64,000 nt of DNA. Origin: Chromatiales bacterium (lineage in GTDB: Bacteria; Pseudomonadota; Gammaproteobacteria; Chromatiales; Chromatiaceae). The stretch spans positions 1-64,000 of the forward strand of contig JANTHJ010000003.1 of assembly GCA_024762475.1 (NCBI GenBank), given 5' to 3'. Of the stretch, positions 39,329 through 49,849 are shown piece by piece. A model generated the notes under the pieces. It was not told where the DNA came from. It saw only the letters and a list, made by a program, of their open reading frames with translations, and did not search any database. Within the stretch, counting starts at the first letter, position 1. Each line of letters opens with the position of its first letter. Position numbers and translations under genes: made by a program.

Positions 39329-41331
39329 CCGGCCACCTGATGCGGCGCGAGCTGCGCGCCCGCTTCCTCTCGCCCACGTTCTGGTTGCTGTTTGCCGGCA
39401 GCTGGGTCATTTGCGCCTGGATGCTGTTCGCGCAATTGCAGGTCTATGAACAGATCCTGCCCCAACTGGTGGCCAGCGACGCCCCGCTGGGGGTCAACGA
39501 TCTGTTGGTCACCCCTACCCTGAACACCCTGGCCTTGCTGCTGCTGTTCATCGTGCCGACCCTGGGGATGGGCAGCCTGGCCGCCGAGCGGCGCAGTGGC
39601 CGCCTGCAAATGCTGCTGGCCACGCCCCTCTCGACCGGTCAGCTGCTGATCGGCAAGTGGCTGGGCATCCTGCTGCCCACACTCGTGATCGTGCTGGGCC
39701 TACTCCTGATTCCAGCCAGCCTCGCACTGGGCGCCAATCTCCAGTGGGACCGTCTGGCCGTGGCCCTGCTGACACTGACCCTGTATGCGGCCCTGCTCTC
39801 GGCCCTCGCCCTGCTCTGCTCGTCGCTCACCCGCCAGCCCGCCACCGCGCTGGCGTCGGCGCTGTTGAGCGCCGGTTTCCTGTGGCTGATGGATGCCTTC
39901 ATACCCACACAGGCCGCCTGGCGCTGGATCGCCCTGACACCCCATCTGGACCCGGGCCTGCGCGGGACCCTGCGCAGCGATGACATCGGATATTTCCTGC
40001 TCCTGAGCAGCGGCGCCCTGGCCGCCACCAGCATTGTCCTGCTGCGCCAGCGCGAACATCCGCCAGTCCGGTTGCTACGTGAGTCCATCGCCCTGGGGCT
40101 GCTGGCCGGAGTTCTCGTCCTGGGTGCCGCGGCCAGCCGAGCCCACAGTCACGAACTTTACCGCGTGCAACCGTTGCCGGCGGCCCTGCTGCAGGCACTC
40201 GACGCCCTGCAGGGGCCGGTGGTCGTCACCGCCTGGGCCCCGCCCTATCCGGTGCTCCGCGCCCGCATCGAACAACTGCTGCGCCCGCTGCAGGACCGCT
40301 ATCCCGAGCTGCAGCTACGCTGGATAGACCCCCGCCGTGAGCCCCAGCTGGCCCGCCAGGCCGGGGTGGAGAAAGAGGGGGAGCTCCTCGTCGAGGGCAT
40401 GGGACGCAGCCAAAAGGTGCGCCAGCTGGACCAGCGCCATCTGCTGCGGGCCTTCAGCCGCATCGCCCGCACCGGCGAGCCCTGGGTCGTGATCCTGCAG
40501 GGGCACGGCGAACCCGGCCTGGATGCGGAACACCCGGACCAGCTGGGCCGCTGGACGGCTGCGCTGGAGGAGATCGGCTATCGGGTCGTGGGCCTGCCAG
40601 GGGATGCCCCCCTCCCGGACAACGCCGCCCTGGTGCTGGTCGCCGCGCCGCAAAGGGCGCTGCCCCTGCCCACGCGACAGGCCCTGCGCCAACACCTGGC
40701 GCGGGGCGGGAGCCTGCTTTGGCTGCATGAACAGGATCCGAGCGACAATCTCAGGTCGCTGCTGCAGATCGAGGTGTTGCCGGGAACCCTGATCACATCC
40801 GCCCCCGAGACCGGGCGGACACCCCTGCAGTTCAGCGTGCGAAAGGGAATGGACATTCTGCTCGGCGGGCCGCCGGCTCAGCCCCTGGTAGTGAATGGCG
40901 CACACGCACTATTGCCCGCCAAACACCGGCACTGGGAGCCGATCGCCCGCGTGCTGGGCCCGGCCGCGGCCTGGAACGAGACCGGCCCTCTGCAGGGCAA
41001 GGTACAACGCGATCCACTGCTCGGAGAGCGCAAGGGACCACACCTGGTCGGACTCGGCCTGCAACAGGGACAGGCGCGCATCCTGGTGCTGGGCGATAGC
41101 GACCCGGTACGCAATAGCCAGCTGGGCGTCGCTGGCAATCGCGAGATCCTGCTGGGGATGGTCAACTGGCTGACCGGCAACCAGCTGAGCACGGCCACCA
41201 CGGCTCCGGACATGCAGATTCAGTGGAAGGCAGACACCGGCACCCGCCTGGCCCTGGCGCAGCTGCTGGGCGGGCCGCTGTTGCTGGCCCTGATCGGTCT
41301 TGCAATCCGCTGGCGGCGGAGGCGCGCCTGA
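39325..41331 (+). CDS. ABC transporter permease fused to GldG-like auxiliary domain
   Basis: N-terminal ABC-2-type permease, C-terminal GldG-like region (ILQGHGEPGLDAEHPDQLGRWTAALEEIGYRV...). Confidence 0.85.
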   Translation: MTGHLMRRELRARFLSPTFWLLFAGSWVICAWMLFAQLQVYEQILPQLVASDAPLGVNDLLVTPTLNTLALLLLFIVPTLGMGSLAAERRSGRLQMLLATPLSTGQLLIGKWLGILLPTLVIVLGLLLIPASLALGANLQWDRLAVALLTLTLYAALLSALALLCSSLTRQPATALASALLSAGFLWLMDAFIPTQAAWRWIALTPHLDPGLRGTLRSDDIGYFLLLSSGALAATSIVLLRQREHPPVRLLRESIALGLLAGVLVLGAAASRAHSHELYRVQPLPAALLQALDALQGPVVVTAWAPPYPVLRARIEQLLRPLQDRYPELQLRWIDPRREPQLARQAGVEKEGELLVEGMGRSQKVRQLDQRHLLRAFSRIARTGEPWVVILQGHGEPGLDAEHPDQLGRWTAALEEIGYRVVGLPGDAPLPDNAALVLVAAPQRALPLPTRQALRQHLARGGSLLWLHEQDPSDNLRSLLQIEVLPGTLITSAPETGRTPLQFSVRKGMDILLGGPPAQPLVVNGAHALLPAKHRHWEPIARVLGPAAAWNETGPLQGKVQRDPLLGERKGPHLVGLGLQQGQARILVLGDSDPVRNSQLGVAGNREILLGMVNWLTGNQLSTATTAPDMQIQWKADTGTRLALAQLLGGPLLLALIGLAIRWRRRRA

Positions 41332-41816
41332 TGCGCCTGCACGGCATCGACCGCCTGATCGCCGCGCTGGCCCTGCTGCTGATCGGCCTGTTGACCGCCC
41401 GGCAGCTGCAGGGGCCTGCCGCCCCACCCCTGACCTCCGTGGATCCGGACCAGGTGCAGGAGATCCGGGTATTCGAGAAGGGAAAACTCCGCCTGGCGTT
41501 TCTGCGCGATGCCCAGGGATGGCTGCTCAGTCACCCCGAAATCGTGCGTGCACGCCCCCCGCGTGTCGCCAACCTGCTGGCCCTGCTCAAGGCCCCTAGC
41601 CGCGCCCACTGGCCGGCCAGTGCGGCCCTGCGCCAACAGGCCGGACTGGATACGCCCGCGCGCGAGGTGGACTTCGGAAAGCTGCGCATCGCCTTCGGCG
41701 GCACCAGCATCCCGGCCGGCCAGCGCTATGTGCTGGTGGGTGATCAGGTCCACCTGATCGATACCTTCTGGTTCGATCTGGCCGGACTGCCGGCCAGCCA
41801 CTTCGAGGCACAGTGA
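41331..41816 (+). CDS. DUF4340-like protein
   Basis: TGATG overlap with upstream gene; MRLHGIDRLIAALALLLIGLLTARQL...VQEIRVFEKGKLRLAFLRDAQGWLLSHPE. Confidence 0.75.
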   Translation: MRLHGIDRLIAALALLLIGLLTARQLQGPAAPPLTSVDPDQVQEIRVFEKGKLRLAFLRDAQGWLLSHPEIVRARPPRVANLLALLKAPSRAHWPASAALRQQAGLDTPAREVDFGKLRIAFGGTSIPAGQRYVLVGDQVHLIDTFWFDLAGLPASHFEAQ

Positions 41817-42622
41817 TGCCGGAACTGCCGGAGGTGGAAACCAGCCGCCGCGGGATCGCTCCCCACGTCGTGAGTCGTCAGGTCACCGGCGTGGTGGTGC
41901 GACAACCGCGACTGCGCTGGCCGATACCCCCGCTCGACCACCTGCTGGGGCAGGCGGTACAAGGGGTCGACCGGCGAGCCAAGTACCTGCTGATCCACTT
42001 CGACCATGGCACCCTGATTCTCCACCTGGGTATGTCCGGCAGCCTACGGGTATTGGATGCCCGCAGTGCGCCCCGTCCTCACGACCACTTTGAGCTGCAA
42101 TTCGACCATCTGACGTTGCGCCTGCGCGATCCGCGCCGATTCGGTGCGGTACTGTGGACGAGCGACCCACCCGAGCAACACGCCCTGCTGTGCCAACTCG
42201 GCCCAGAACCCCTGTCACCGGAGTTCGACACCGACTACCTCTACGCCCAGGCCCAACGCCGGCGCGTGGCCATCAAGCAGCTCATCATGGACAGCAAGGT
42301 AGTAGTCGGGGTGGGCAACATCTACGCCACCGAGGCGCTGTTCCAGGCCGGCATCCATCCCGCAAGACGCTGCGACAGGATCTCCCGCCGGCGTATCGGC
42401 GACCTGGTGGAGCGGATAAAGGCCGTGCTCGAGGCGGCAATTGCGCAGGGCGGCACCACCCTGCGGGACTTTCAGCAACAGGACGGACGCCCCGGCTACT
42501 TCGCCCAGGCCCTGCACATCTATGGTCGCGCGGGCGAGCGCTGCCCCCGCTGCGGGAGCACCATCAAGGCCCGACCGATCGGCCAGCGCACCAGTGCCTG
42601 GTGCCCACACTGCCAACGGTGA
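41816..42622 (+). CDS. mutM: Formamidopyrimidine-DNA glycosylase
   Basis: MPELPEVETSRRGI, VGVGNIYATEALFQAGIHPAR, CPRCGSTIKARPIGQRTSAWCPHCQR zinc finger. Confidence 0.97.
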   Translation: MPELPEVETSRRGIAPHVVSRQVTGVVVRQPRLRWPIPPLDHLLGQAVQGVDRRAKYLLIHFDHGTLILHLGMSGSLRVLDARSAPRPHDHFELQFDHLTLRLRDPRRFGAVLWTSDPPEQHALLCQLGPEPLSPEFDTDYLYAQAQRRRVAIKQLIMDSKVVVGVGNIYATEALFQAGIHPARRCDRISRRRIGDLVERIKAVLEAAIAQGGTTLRDFQQQDGRPGYFAQALHIYGRAGERCPRCGSTIKARPIGQRTSAWCPHCQR

Positions 42623-42734
42623 GCCGGCAGGACAGCCGCGGTGGCATCACGGAGAAGCCCAACATACAATGGACGCGATATTTAGAACCGCAGCAGTAAG
42701 CGGTCGCTTTTTTCCACCAAACCAGGAGAGAGAA

Positions 42735-43052
42735 ATGATGCGAAGACTCGCAGGCGCAGCCTGCCTGCTGTTGCTCGCCGGCAGCATCTCGGCCGCAGGC
42801 GATCCCAAGGCGGGACGCACCAAGTCCGAGGCCTGTCTGGGCTGCCACGGCATCCCCGATTACAACAATGTCTACCCCACCTATCACGTTCCGCGGCTGG
42901 CCGGGCAACACGCCGAATACATCGTGGCCGCCCTGAAGGAATACGCGAACGACAACCGCCAGCACCCCACGATGACGCCGCAGGCCCAAAGCCTGAGTGA
43001 GCAGGACATGGCCGATATTGCGGCCTTTTGGGAAGGCCTGGGGAAGCAGTGA
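42735..43052 (+). CDS. Class I c-type cytochrome
   Basis: Signal peptide, CLGCH haem motif. Confidence 0.9.
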   Translation: MMRRLAGAACLLLLAGSISAAGDPKAGRTKSEACLGCHGIPDYNNVYPTYHVPRLAGQHAEYIVAALKEYANDNRQHPTMTPQAQSLSEQDMADIAAFWEGLGKQ

Positions 43053-43064
43053 GGAGCACGCATC

Positions 43065-43400
43065 ATGAATAGAATACTGATTGGCGGCTGCATCGCCGCA
43101 TTGCTGCTGAGCGGCAGCGTTCTGGCACGGGGCAATCCCGAGGCAGGCAAGGCCAAGGCCCAGGTGTGTTCCGGTTGCCATGGTGCCGAGGGCATCAGCC
43201 CTACCGGTGCCTTCCCGAACATCGGCGGACAGCACGAAGACTATCTGCTGCACTCACTCAAGGCCTACAAGTCCGGGGATCGCAAGAACCCCATCATGCA
43301 AGGCCAGGTAGGGGCCCTGAACGAGCAGGACATGAAGGACCTGGCGGCCTATTTTGCCAACCTTCCCGGTGCCCTGCGCGACGTGAACTTCCAGCCCTGA
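43065..43400 (+). CDS. Class I c-type cytochrome (c553/c4 half-like)
   Basis: Signal peptide, CSGCHG haem motif, GQVGALNEQDMKDLAAYFANL. Confidence 0.92.
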   Translation: MNRILIGGCIAALLLSGSVLARGNPEAGKAKAQVCSGCHGAEGISPTGAFPNIGGQHEDYLLHSLKAYKSGDRKNPIMQGQVGALNEQDMKDLAAYFANLPGALRDVNFQP

Positions 43401-43406
43401 CCGCTT

Positions 43407-43434
43407 CCCGCCCCCCGATGTTCGGGAGGGCGGG
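43407..43434. terminator. Possible hairpin terminator after cytochrome pair
   Basis: CCCGCCCCCCGA-TGT-TCGGGAGGGCGGG stem; only short T run follows. Confidence 0.4.
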
Positions 43435-43440
43435 TTAGTC

Positions 43441-43471
43441 GCTTCGAACGGCCGAGTCCGACAGGCTGCTA
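43441..43471. repeat. 31-bp partial copy of the 34261 element arm
   Basis: GCTTCGAACGGCCGAGTCCGACAGGCTGCTA is the exact reverse complement of 34261-34291. Confidence 0.85.
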
Positions 43472-43476
43472 GCTCA

Positions 43477-45171
43477 TCATTTGCTAACCCAGGCGGCACC
43501 GACGCCACGCGGATCCGAGGCAGCGCTGAGCCTGCCGTTCTCGCGATTCCAGTGTACCGCCTGCATGTTGCCATAGGGCTCGTCCAGCTCGTGTAGCTTG
43601 TGGCCGAGCGCTTCCAGATAGACCCGCGTCTTGGAGGTAAAGGCGCCCGGCTCGAACTGGATCTCGTCCGGCAGGTACTGGTGATGAAACCTGGCCTTGC
43701 CCACCCAGTGGTCCACCGGTGCGCCGGCCACCGCCTGTAGCACACCGATCAGCACCATGCTGATGATCCGCGATCCGCCGGGTGTGCCAAGCACCCCGAC
43801 CTGCCCTTCGTTCTCGACAAAGGTGGGCGTCATGCTCGAGAGCATGCGCTTGCCGGGCGCAATGGCGTTGGCCTCATTGCCCACCAGCCCATAGACATTG
43901 GGCACGCCCGGCTTGATGGAGAAGTCGTCCATCTCGTCGTTGAGCAATATGCCGGTGCCCGGCGCCACGAAGCCGGAACCGAAGAGGTAGTTGATCGAGA
44001 GGGTGGCAGCAACCCGGTTGCCCTCATTGTCGATGATCGAAAAGTGGGTGGTATCAGCACCCTTGGGCACGTCGGGTTTGAAGGGACGACTGGGCGTCGC
44101 CCGCTCAGGGTCTAAGTCCGCAGCGCGCTCGCGCGCATAACCGGGGTCGGTCAGTCGTTCAACCGGCACCTGGACGAAATCGGCATCGCCGAGATAGCGG
44201 GCCCGATCCTCGTAGGCACGACGCATCACCTCGGCCATCAGATGGACCTGCTGGGCCGACGGCTTCTGCGTGGCCTGCAGGGCATCGAGCATGTTGAGCA
44301 TTTCGATCAGCACCACCCCTCCGGAGGAAGGGGGCGGCGCGCTCACCACCCGATACCCCTGAAATCGCCCCATCACCGGTTCGCGTTCCACCACTCGGTA
44401 AGCGCTCAGGTCCTTGCTGGACCAGATGCCGCCGGCGGCCTGTACCGCAGCAACCAGGCGGTCTGCCACCTCGCCGGCATAGAAGCCCGCCCTGCCGGCA
44501 CCAGCGATTCGCGTCAACGTCTCTGCCAGGTCCTGCTGCACGACCCGGTATCCGAGCGGCGGCACCTCGCCGTCCTTCAGAAACAACTGCGCTGCCGCCG
44601 GCGATGCGCGCAGGGCCTCCAGACGACGCTCCGCAAAACGCCGGTAACGTTCGTCCACGAGGAAGCCTTCCCTTGCCAGGCGGATCGCCGGTGCCAGCAC
44701 CAGCGACAGGGGCAACCGGCCGTAGTGGCGGGCGATGTGCACCAGGGCGGCCGGCTCCCCGGGGATCCCTGCCGCGAGCGGGCCGTCGATGCTTGCACGT
44801 GGTATCGGCTCGCCGTCGGCATCCAGGTACATATCGCGCCGGGCTTGCAACGGGGCCCGTTCACGCCCATCCACCATTACCTCGAAGCCGTCACTGGCGC
44901 GATGCAGCAGCCAAAAGCCGCCGCCGCCGAGGCCAGAGCTATACGGTTCGACGACCGCCAGTACCGCGCTCACCGCAACCGCCGCGTCGAAGGCATTGCC
45001 CCCCGATTCCAGTATCGCTATCCCCGCCGCAGTCGCCTCCGGGTGGGCACTGGCCACCGACTGGCCCTGTGGTACAAGAGCGCGCGCGGGGGCGGCGGAC
45101 ACCCACGCTGCGACCAGCAGGCAGAACGCAAAAAGGCCCCGCGAAGGGGCCTTCGTCAATAACGCGCGCAT
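43477..45171 (-). CDS. ggt: Gamma-glutamyltransferase
   Basis: ASAHPEATAAGIAILESGGNAFDAAVAVSAVLAVVEPYSSGLGGGGFWLL; GADTTHFSIIDNEGNRVAATLSINYLFGSGFVAPGTGILLNDEMDDF (catalytic Thr). Confidence 0.95.
   Translation of the reverse strand: MRALLTKAPSRGLFAFCLLVAAWVSAAPARALVPQGQSVASAHPEATAAGIAILESGGNAFDAAVAVSAVLAVVEPYSSGLGGGGFWLLHRASDGFEVMVDGRERAPLQARRDMYLDADGEPIPRASIDGPLAAGIPGEPAALVHIARHYGRLPLSLVLAPAIRLAREGFLVDERYRRFAERRLEALRASPAAAQLFLKDGEVPPLGYRVVQQDLAETLTRIAGAGRAGFYAGEVADRLVAAVQAAGGIWSSKDLSAYRVVEREPVMGRFQGYRVVSAPPPSSGGVVLIEMLNMLDALQATQKPSAQQVHLMAEVMRRAYEDRARYLGDADFVQVPVERLTDPGYARERAADLDPERATPSRPFKPDVPKGADTTHFSIIDNEGNRVAATLSINYLFGSGFVAPGTGILLNDEMDDFSIKPGVPNVYGLVGNEANAIAPGKRMLSSMTPTFVENEGQVGVLGTPGGSRIISMVLIGVLQAVAGAPVDHWVGKARFHHQYLPDEIQFEPGAFTSKTRVYLEALGHKLHELDEPYGNMQAVHWNRENGRLSAASDPRGVGAAWVSK
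45130..45152 (-). terminator. Rho-independent terminator-like hairpin inside ggt 5' coding region
   Basis: Minus-strand AAGGCCCCTTCGCGGGGCCTTTTT; downstream of the ferredoxin gene stop at 45176. Confidence 0.7.
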
Positions 45172-45175
45172 TCAA

Positions 45176-45445
<270 letters not shown>

Positions 45446-45483
45446 CTACTGGTTTATCGATATCGAGATGCGCGCAACCCGCC

Positions 45484-46005
<522 letters not shown>

Positions 46006-46024
46006 CTAACGAAAGCGACAGAAT

Positions 46025-46591
46025 TCAACCATTGCGCTGCATCAAACGAAAGGTGGCCTGACCTGCGCGGCCCTCGCGGTAGATCTCCCATTCAGGCGGC
46101 AGATCGGGCCAAGGATGATGACTGTCCTGCTCCAGGTAGATCCAGGCGCGTCTGGCCAGCAACCCCTGGCCCTCGAGGGTACGACAGATCTCGCCCAGCA
46201 GGCGGTCGGCAAAAGGGGGGTCGATAAAGACGATATCGAAGGGACCACTCGCCGACTCGAGGTAGCGCCGCGCGTCGCACTGGAGGACGCGCCCCTGGCC
46301 CCCGAAGCCGAGCTCTTGCAGGTTCTCGCGCAGTTGCTCCGCCGCTGGCCGCGCCTGCTCCACGAATACCGCCTCGGCCGCGCCGCGCGATAGCGCCTCC
46401 AGCCCCAGAGCGCCGCTCCCCGCGAACAGGTCCAGAACCCGCCGCCCTGCAACCTCCCCCTGCAGCCAGTTGAACAGGGTCTCGCGCACCCGGTCGGCGG
46501 TCGGACGCAGGCCGCGACCCGGAGGGAAATTCACCCTGCGCCCCCGACAGCTGCCCCCGACGATGCGCAACTGGTTGCGCCCGCGACTCAC
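46025..46591 (-). CDS. rsmD: 16S rRNA (guanine966-N2)-methyltransferase
   Basis: LRIVGGSCRGRRVNFP, GLRPTADRVRETLFNWL, DLFAGSGALGLEALSRGA, FIDPPF. Confidence 0.96.
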   Translation of the reverse strand: MSRGRNQLRIVGGSCRGRRVNFPPGRGLRPTADRVRETLFNWLQGEVAGRRVLDLFAGSGALGLEALSRGAAEAVFVEQARPAAEQLRENLQELGFGGQGRVLQCDARRYLESASGPFDIVFIDPPFADRLLGEICRTLEGQGLLARRAWIYLEQDSHHPWPDLPPEWEIYREGRAGQATFRLMQRNG

Positions 46592-47931
46592 TCCGCCTTG
46601 CCACCCACGACCACGGTGATGCTGCGATCAGGATCGATCCGGCGCACAAAGGCATCGCGTACATCTGCGAGAGTCACTGCCGCGATGCGCCTGGGCACCT
46701 GCTCCAGCCAATCCAGGGGCAGGTCATAGAAGCCGATCATGGCGATGTATTGGGCAATCTTGCCGTTGTTCGCGATCTGCAGCGGGAATCCACCCACCAG
46801 ATTCTTCTTGGCGGCATCCAGCGCCTCCTTGGCCGGGCCCTGCTGCACGAAATCTGCAAGCGTCTGACGCATTACTTCCAGGGCCTCATCCGCCTTGTCG
46901 TTCTTCGTCTGCGCTGCCATTACGAAAGGACCGGCCGCGCGCATGGCGCTGAAATAGCTGTAAACACTGTAGGACAGACCGCGCTTGTTGCGCACCTCGT
47001 CTCCCAGAATCGACACCAGCGAGCTGCCGCCCAGCACATGGTTGCCGACATACAGTGGGAAATAATCGGGATCGCCCCGCCGTATGCCCAGCTGTCCTAT
47101 CAAAATATGGGTCTGCGAAGAGGGGAACACCTCGCGCAACTCGCCGCCTTTTACCGGCTTCGGCTCGGGCAGGTCCGGCGCGTGCTGTCCCTTTGGCAGA
47201 CCGGCAGTCACCCGCTCGGCAATCTGCTCCGCCGTCGCCCGATCCACCGCGCCCACCATCGCGATCACCGCGTTGGCACCCACGTAATACTGCCGGTGGA
47301 ACTGCCGCAGTTGCGCCTTGTCGACCCGCTGCAGCGACTGTTCGGTGCCCCCTGGCGGATGTGCATAAGGATGCTCACCGTAGAGGGTGCGGTAGAAGCG
47401 TTCAGACGCGATACCACCCGGTTTCTGCAGCAGCTGACGACGCGCGACCAGCATCTGTTCCCGGACTCGGTCTATGGCATCGGCATCGAAGCGCGGTTCG
47501 GCCAGCACCTTTGCCAATGTGGTGATCGCCACCTCACGCGTGGGCTCTTCGCTCAGGGTACGCACCGATACCCAAGCCATATCGCGCAGCGAGCCCGAAC
47601 CCATATCGATACCGCGATTCTCCAGCCGCGACGCCAGGGCGTCTGCATTCCACTCGCCCGCCCCCTCGGTGAGCATGGCGTTGGTGAAGGCAGCAAGTCC
47701 CGCCAGTTCACCATCCCGGGCGCTGCCGGCATCGAACACCACCCGCACATCGAGCATCGGAAGGGCATCGGTCTCGACGAAGATCACCTTGGCACCCTTG
47801 CTGGTGGTCCAGGACTGCAACTGGGGCGTGGCCGCCGGCAACAGCCCGCTCAGCAGACTCAGAAGGAGCAGCAGCAGCCAGCGTGCGGAATCTCGAACTA
47901 CCGTCATTCTCAAGCTCCTGTCAGTCGCCAT
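46588..47931 (-). CDS. M16 family zinc peptidase-like protein
   Basis: Signal peptide; M16 fold (GSARDGELAGLAAFTNAMLTEGAGEWNADALASRLENRGIDM); lacks an obvious HxxEH. Confidence 0.87.
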   Translation of the reverse strand: MATDRSLRMTVVRDSARWLLLLLLSLLSGLLPAATPQLQSWTTSKGAKVIFVETDALPMLDVRVVFDAGSARDGELAGLAAFTNAMLTEGAGEWNADALASRLENRGIDMGSGSLRDMAWVSVRTLSEEPTREVAITTLAKVLAEPRFDADAIDRVREQMLVARRQLLQKPGGIASERFYRTLYGEHPYAHPPGGTEQSLQRVDKAQLRQFHRQYYVGANAVIAMVGAVDRATAEQIAERVTAGLPKGQHAPDLPEPKPVKGGELREVFPSSQTHILIGQLGIRRGDPDYFPLYVGNHVLGGSSLVSILGDEVRNKRGLSYSVYSYFSAMRAAGPFVMAAQTKNDKADEALEVMRQTLADFVQQGPAKEALDAAKKNLVGGFPLQIANNGKIAQYIAMIGFYDLPLDWLEQVPRRIAAVTLADVRDAFVRRIDPDRSITVVVGGKAE

Positions 47932-49306
47932 ACATCACCCCTTTGGTCACGGGAAGCGCCACCCCCGGCCGGCCCGCCTGGTCGGTGGGCTGCGGTACCA
48001 GGGTGGCGACCGTCAGGTTGTCCTCGACCAGGTACTTGCGCGCCACCGCCTGCACCTGCTCCGGTGTCACCGCGCGCAGTCGCTCGATCTCCTTGTCCAG
48101 CAGCCGCCAGTCCAGTCCAACGGTCTCGAGCATGCCGATCTCCATCGCCTGATAGAAGATCGAATCGGCCTGGTAGACCTTGGCCGCGATCGCCTGGGTC
48201 ACCACCCGGTCCAGCTCCTCGCGACTGACCGGCTCATCCCGGAGGCGGCGGATCTGCTCGCGCAATGCCTTCTCGATATCGGCGGTCGTATGCCCCTCGG
48301 TCGGACTGCCATCGAACAGGAACATGCCCGGCAGGCGCGAATAGGTATCGTAGGAGGCGCCGGACGAGGCAGCGATCTTCTGGTGTCTGACCAGCTCGCG
48401 ACTGAGCCGGGCGCTGGCACCGCCGTCCAGAACTGCAGCGGCCACCGCCAGGGCATAGGACTCCCAGTCGGGCTTGGCGGTGCCCACATTGGGGACCTTG
48501 TACCCCATCAGCAGGTAGGGTTGCTTCGCGGGCGCCTTCACCACCACCCGGGTAATGCCGCGCTGCACCGGCTCCACCGGGCGGCGGGGCTCGGGGACCT
48601 TGGCGGCGGGAATGCTGCCGAAGTGCTTCTTCGCCAGGGCCAGCACCTGCTCCGGATCCACGTCACCCACCACCACCAGGGTCGCATTGTTCGGCTGGTA
48701 CCACATGTCGTACCAGCGCTTAAGTGCCGTTATCTGCATATTTCGCAGGTCGTCCATCCAGCCGATGACCGGGTTCTGATAGGGGGAGGCGCGCCAGCCC
48801 ACCGCCATCAGCTGCTCATAGGTCAAACCGGTGGGGCTGTCATCGGTACGCATCCGCCGCTCCTCCATGACTACCGCCAACTCTTTCTTGAACTCCTTGG
48901 GGTCGAAGGTGACATTACGCATGCGGTCGGCCTCCAGCTCCAGCGCCCTGTCCAGGTGGTCCACCGAAAGGGTCTCGAAATAGGCGGTGTAGTCGCGACC
49001 GGTGAAGGCATTCTCGGTACCGCCGAGGGCGGCGACGATGCGCGAGAACTCCCCTGGCGGATAGGTCTTGGTCCCTTTGAACATCATGTGTTCGAGCAGA
49101 TGCGACAGACCGGTGCGCCCGGCCTCCTCGTAGCTGCTGCCGATCTTGTACCAGACCTGGCTGACGAACACCGGCGCGCGGTGATCTTCCTTGACGATGA
49201 CCTTCATGCCGTTGTCCAGCATGAACTCGTGGGTCGGCGCACTGGCCGACAGTGCCGAGCCGGACAATCCGACCAGCAACATGACCAACAACAATCGCTG
49301 AAACAT
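47921..49306 (-). CDS. M16 family zinc peptidase
   Basis: GLSHLLEHMMFKGT (HLLEH zinc motif) and ELEADRM. Confidence 0.92.
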   Translation of the reverse strand: MFQRLLLVMLLVGLSGSALSASAPTHEFMLDNGMKVIVKEDHRAPVFVSQVWYKIGSSYEEAGRTGLSHLLEHMMFKGTKTYPPGEFSRIVAALGGTENAFTGRDYTAYFETLSVDHLDRALELEADRMRNVTFDPKEFKKELAVVMEERRMRTDDSPTGLTYEQLMAVGWRASPYQNPVIGWMDDLRNMQITALKRWYDMWYQPNNATLVVVGDVDPEQVLALAKKHFGSIPAAKVPEPRRPVEPVQRGITRVVVKAPAKQPYLLMGYKVPNVGTAKPDWESYALAVAAAVLDGGASARLSRELVRHQKIAASSGASYDTYSRLPGMFLFDGSPTEGHTTADIEKALREQIRRLRDEPVSREELDRVVTQAIAAKVYQADSIFYQAMEIGMLETVGLDWRLLDKEIERLRAVTPEQVQAVARKYLVEDNLTVATLVPQPTDQAGRPGVALPVTKGVMYGD

Positions 49307-49453
49307 GACGCGTGGTTACTCCTGAATCGGCCGCAGATGATAGGATGCAGCGGGGTGAAAATCCGGCCGCGACATTCTTCCAAGCGGCGTGGACGACTGC
49401 AAGGGAAATCCCGTACTCAGACACCGCCCCCTGCGGGCGGTTCCCGATCTCCC

Positions 49454-49702
49454 TAGCCCGGATATTTCGTCCGGGGGCGCGATGATCGTGCCGAGATGGG
49501 CGTTCTCGAGCGGATTTCCGACCGAATCAATAGCCGGCCTATTAGTGAGGGAGGAAATACCGCTCGAGGGTGGCCAGATCGGTGCGAGGGCGCGTCCAGC
49601 GTTGGCTTGGTAACATTTCGTTCCCCGCTGATAGACGAAGAATGTCTTTAGCGACCAGCGAGTTATCAGTTTTTTTAGCGACCGGGTGAAATATCCGGGC
49701 TA
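49454..49702. repeat. Nested palindromic intergenic element
   Basis: Perfect outer arms TAGCCCGGATATTTC / GAAATATCCGGGCTA, inner arms CTCGAGCGGATTTCC / GGAAATACCGCTCGAG, core AATAGCCGGCCTATT. Confidence 0.8.
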
Positions 49703-49720
49703 AGGAATATCTGATTAATT

Positions 49721-49805
49721 CCTCCCCCCGCTTGCGGGGGAGGTTAGGAGGGAGGCAAGCCATTGTTTGGACTCCCCCTCCTGGCCCCCCCGCAAGCGCG
49801 GGAGG
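49721..49805. repeat. G/C-tract inverted repeat upstream of ftsY
   Basis: CCTCCCCCCGCTTGCGGGGGAGGTTAGGAGGG ... CCCCTCCTGGCCCCCCCGCAAGCGCGGGAGG. Confidence 0.7.
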
Positions 49806-49849
49806 TGAAAAATCGAATTTTTCAGACCTTCCCCAAGAATGGAAGCAAG

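Noticed and set aside
49721-49805. Possible rRNA/tRNA-like structure upstream of ftsY
   Set aside because: A simple G/C-tract inverted repeat with no tRNA arms or conserved T-loop.
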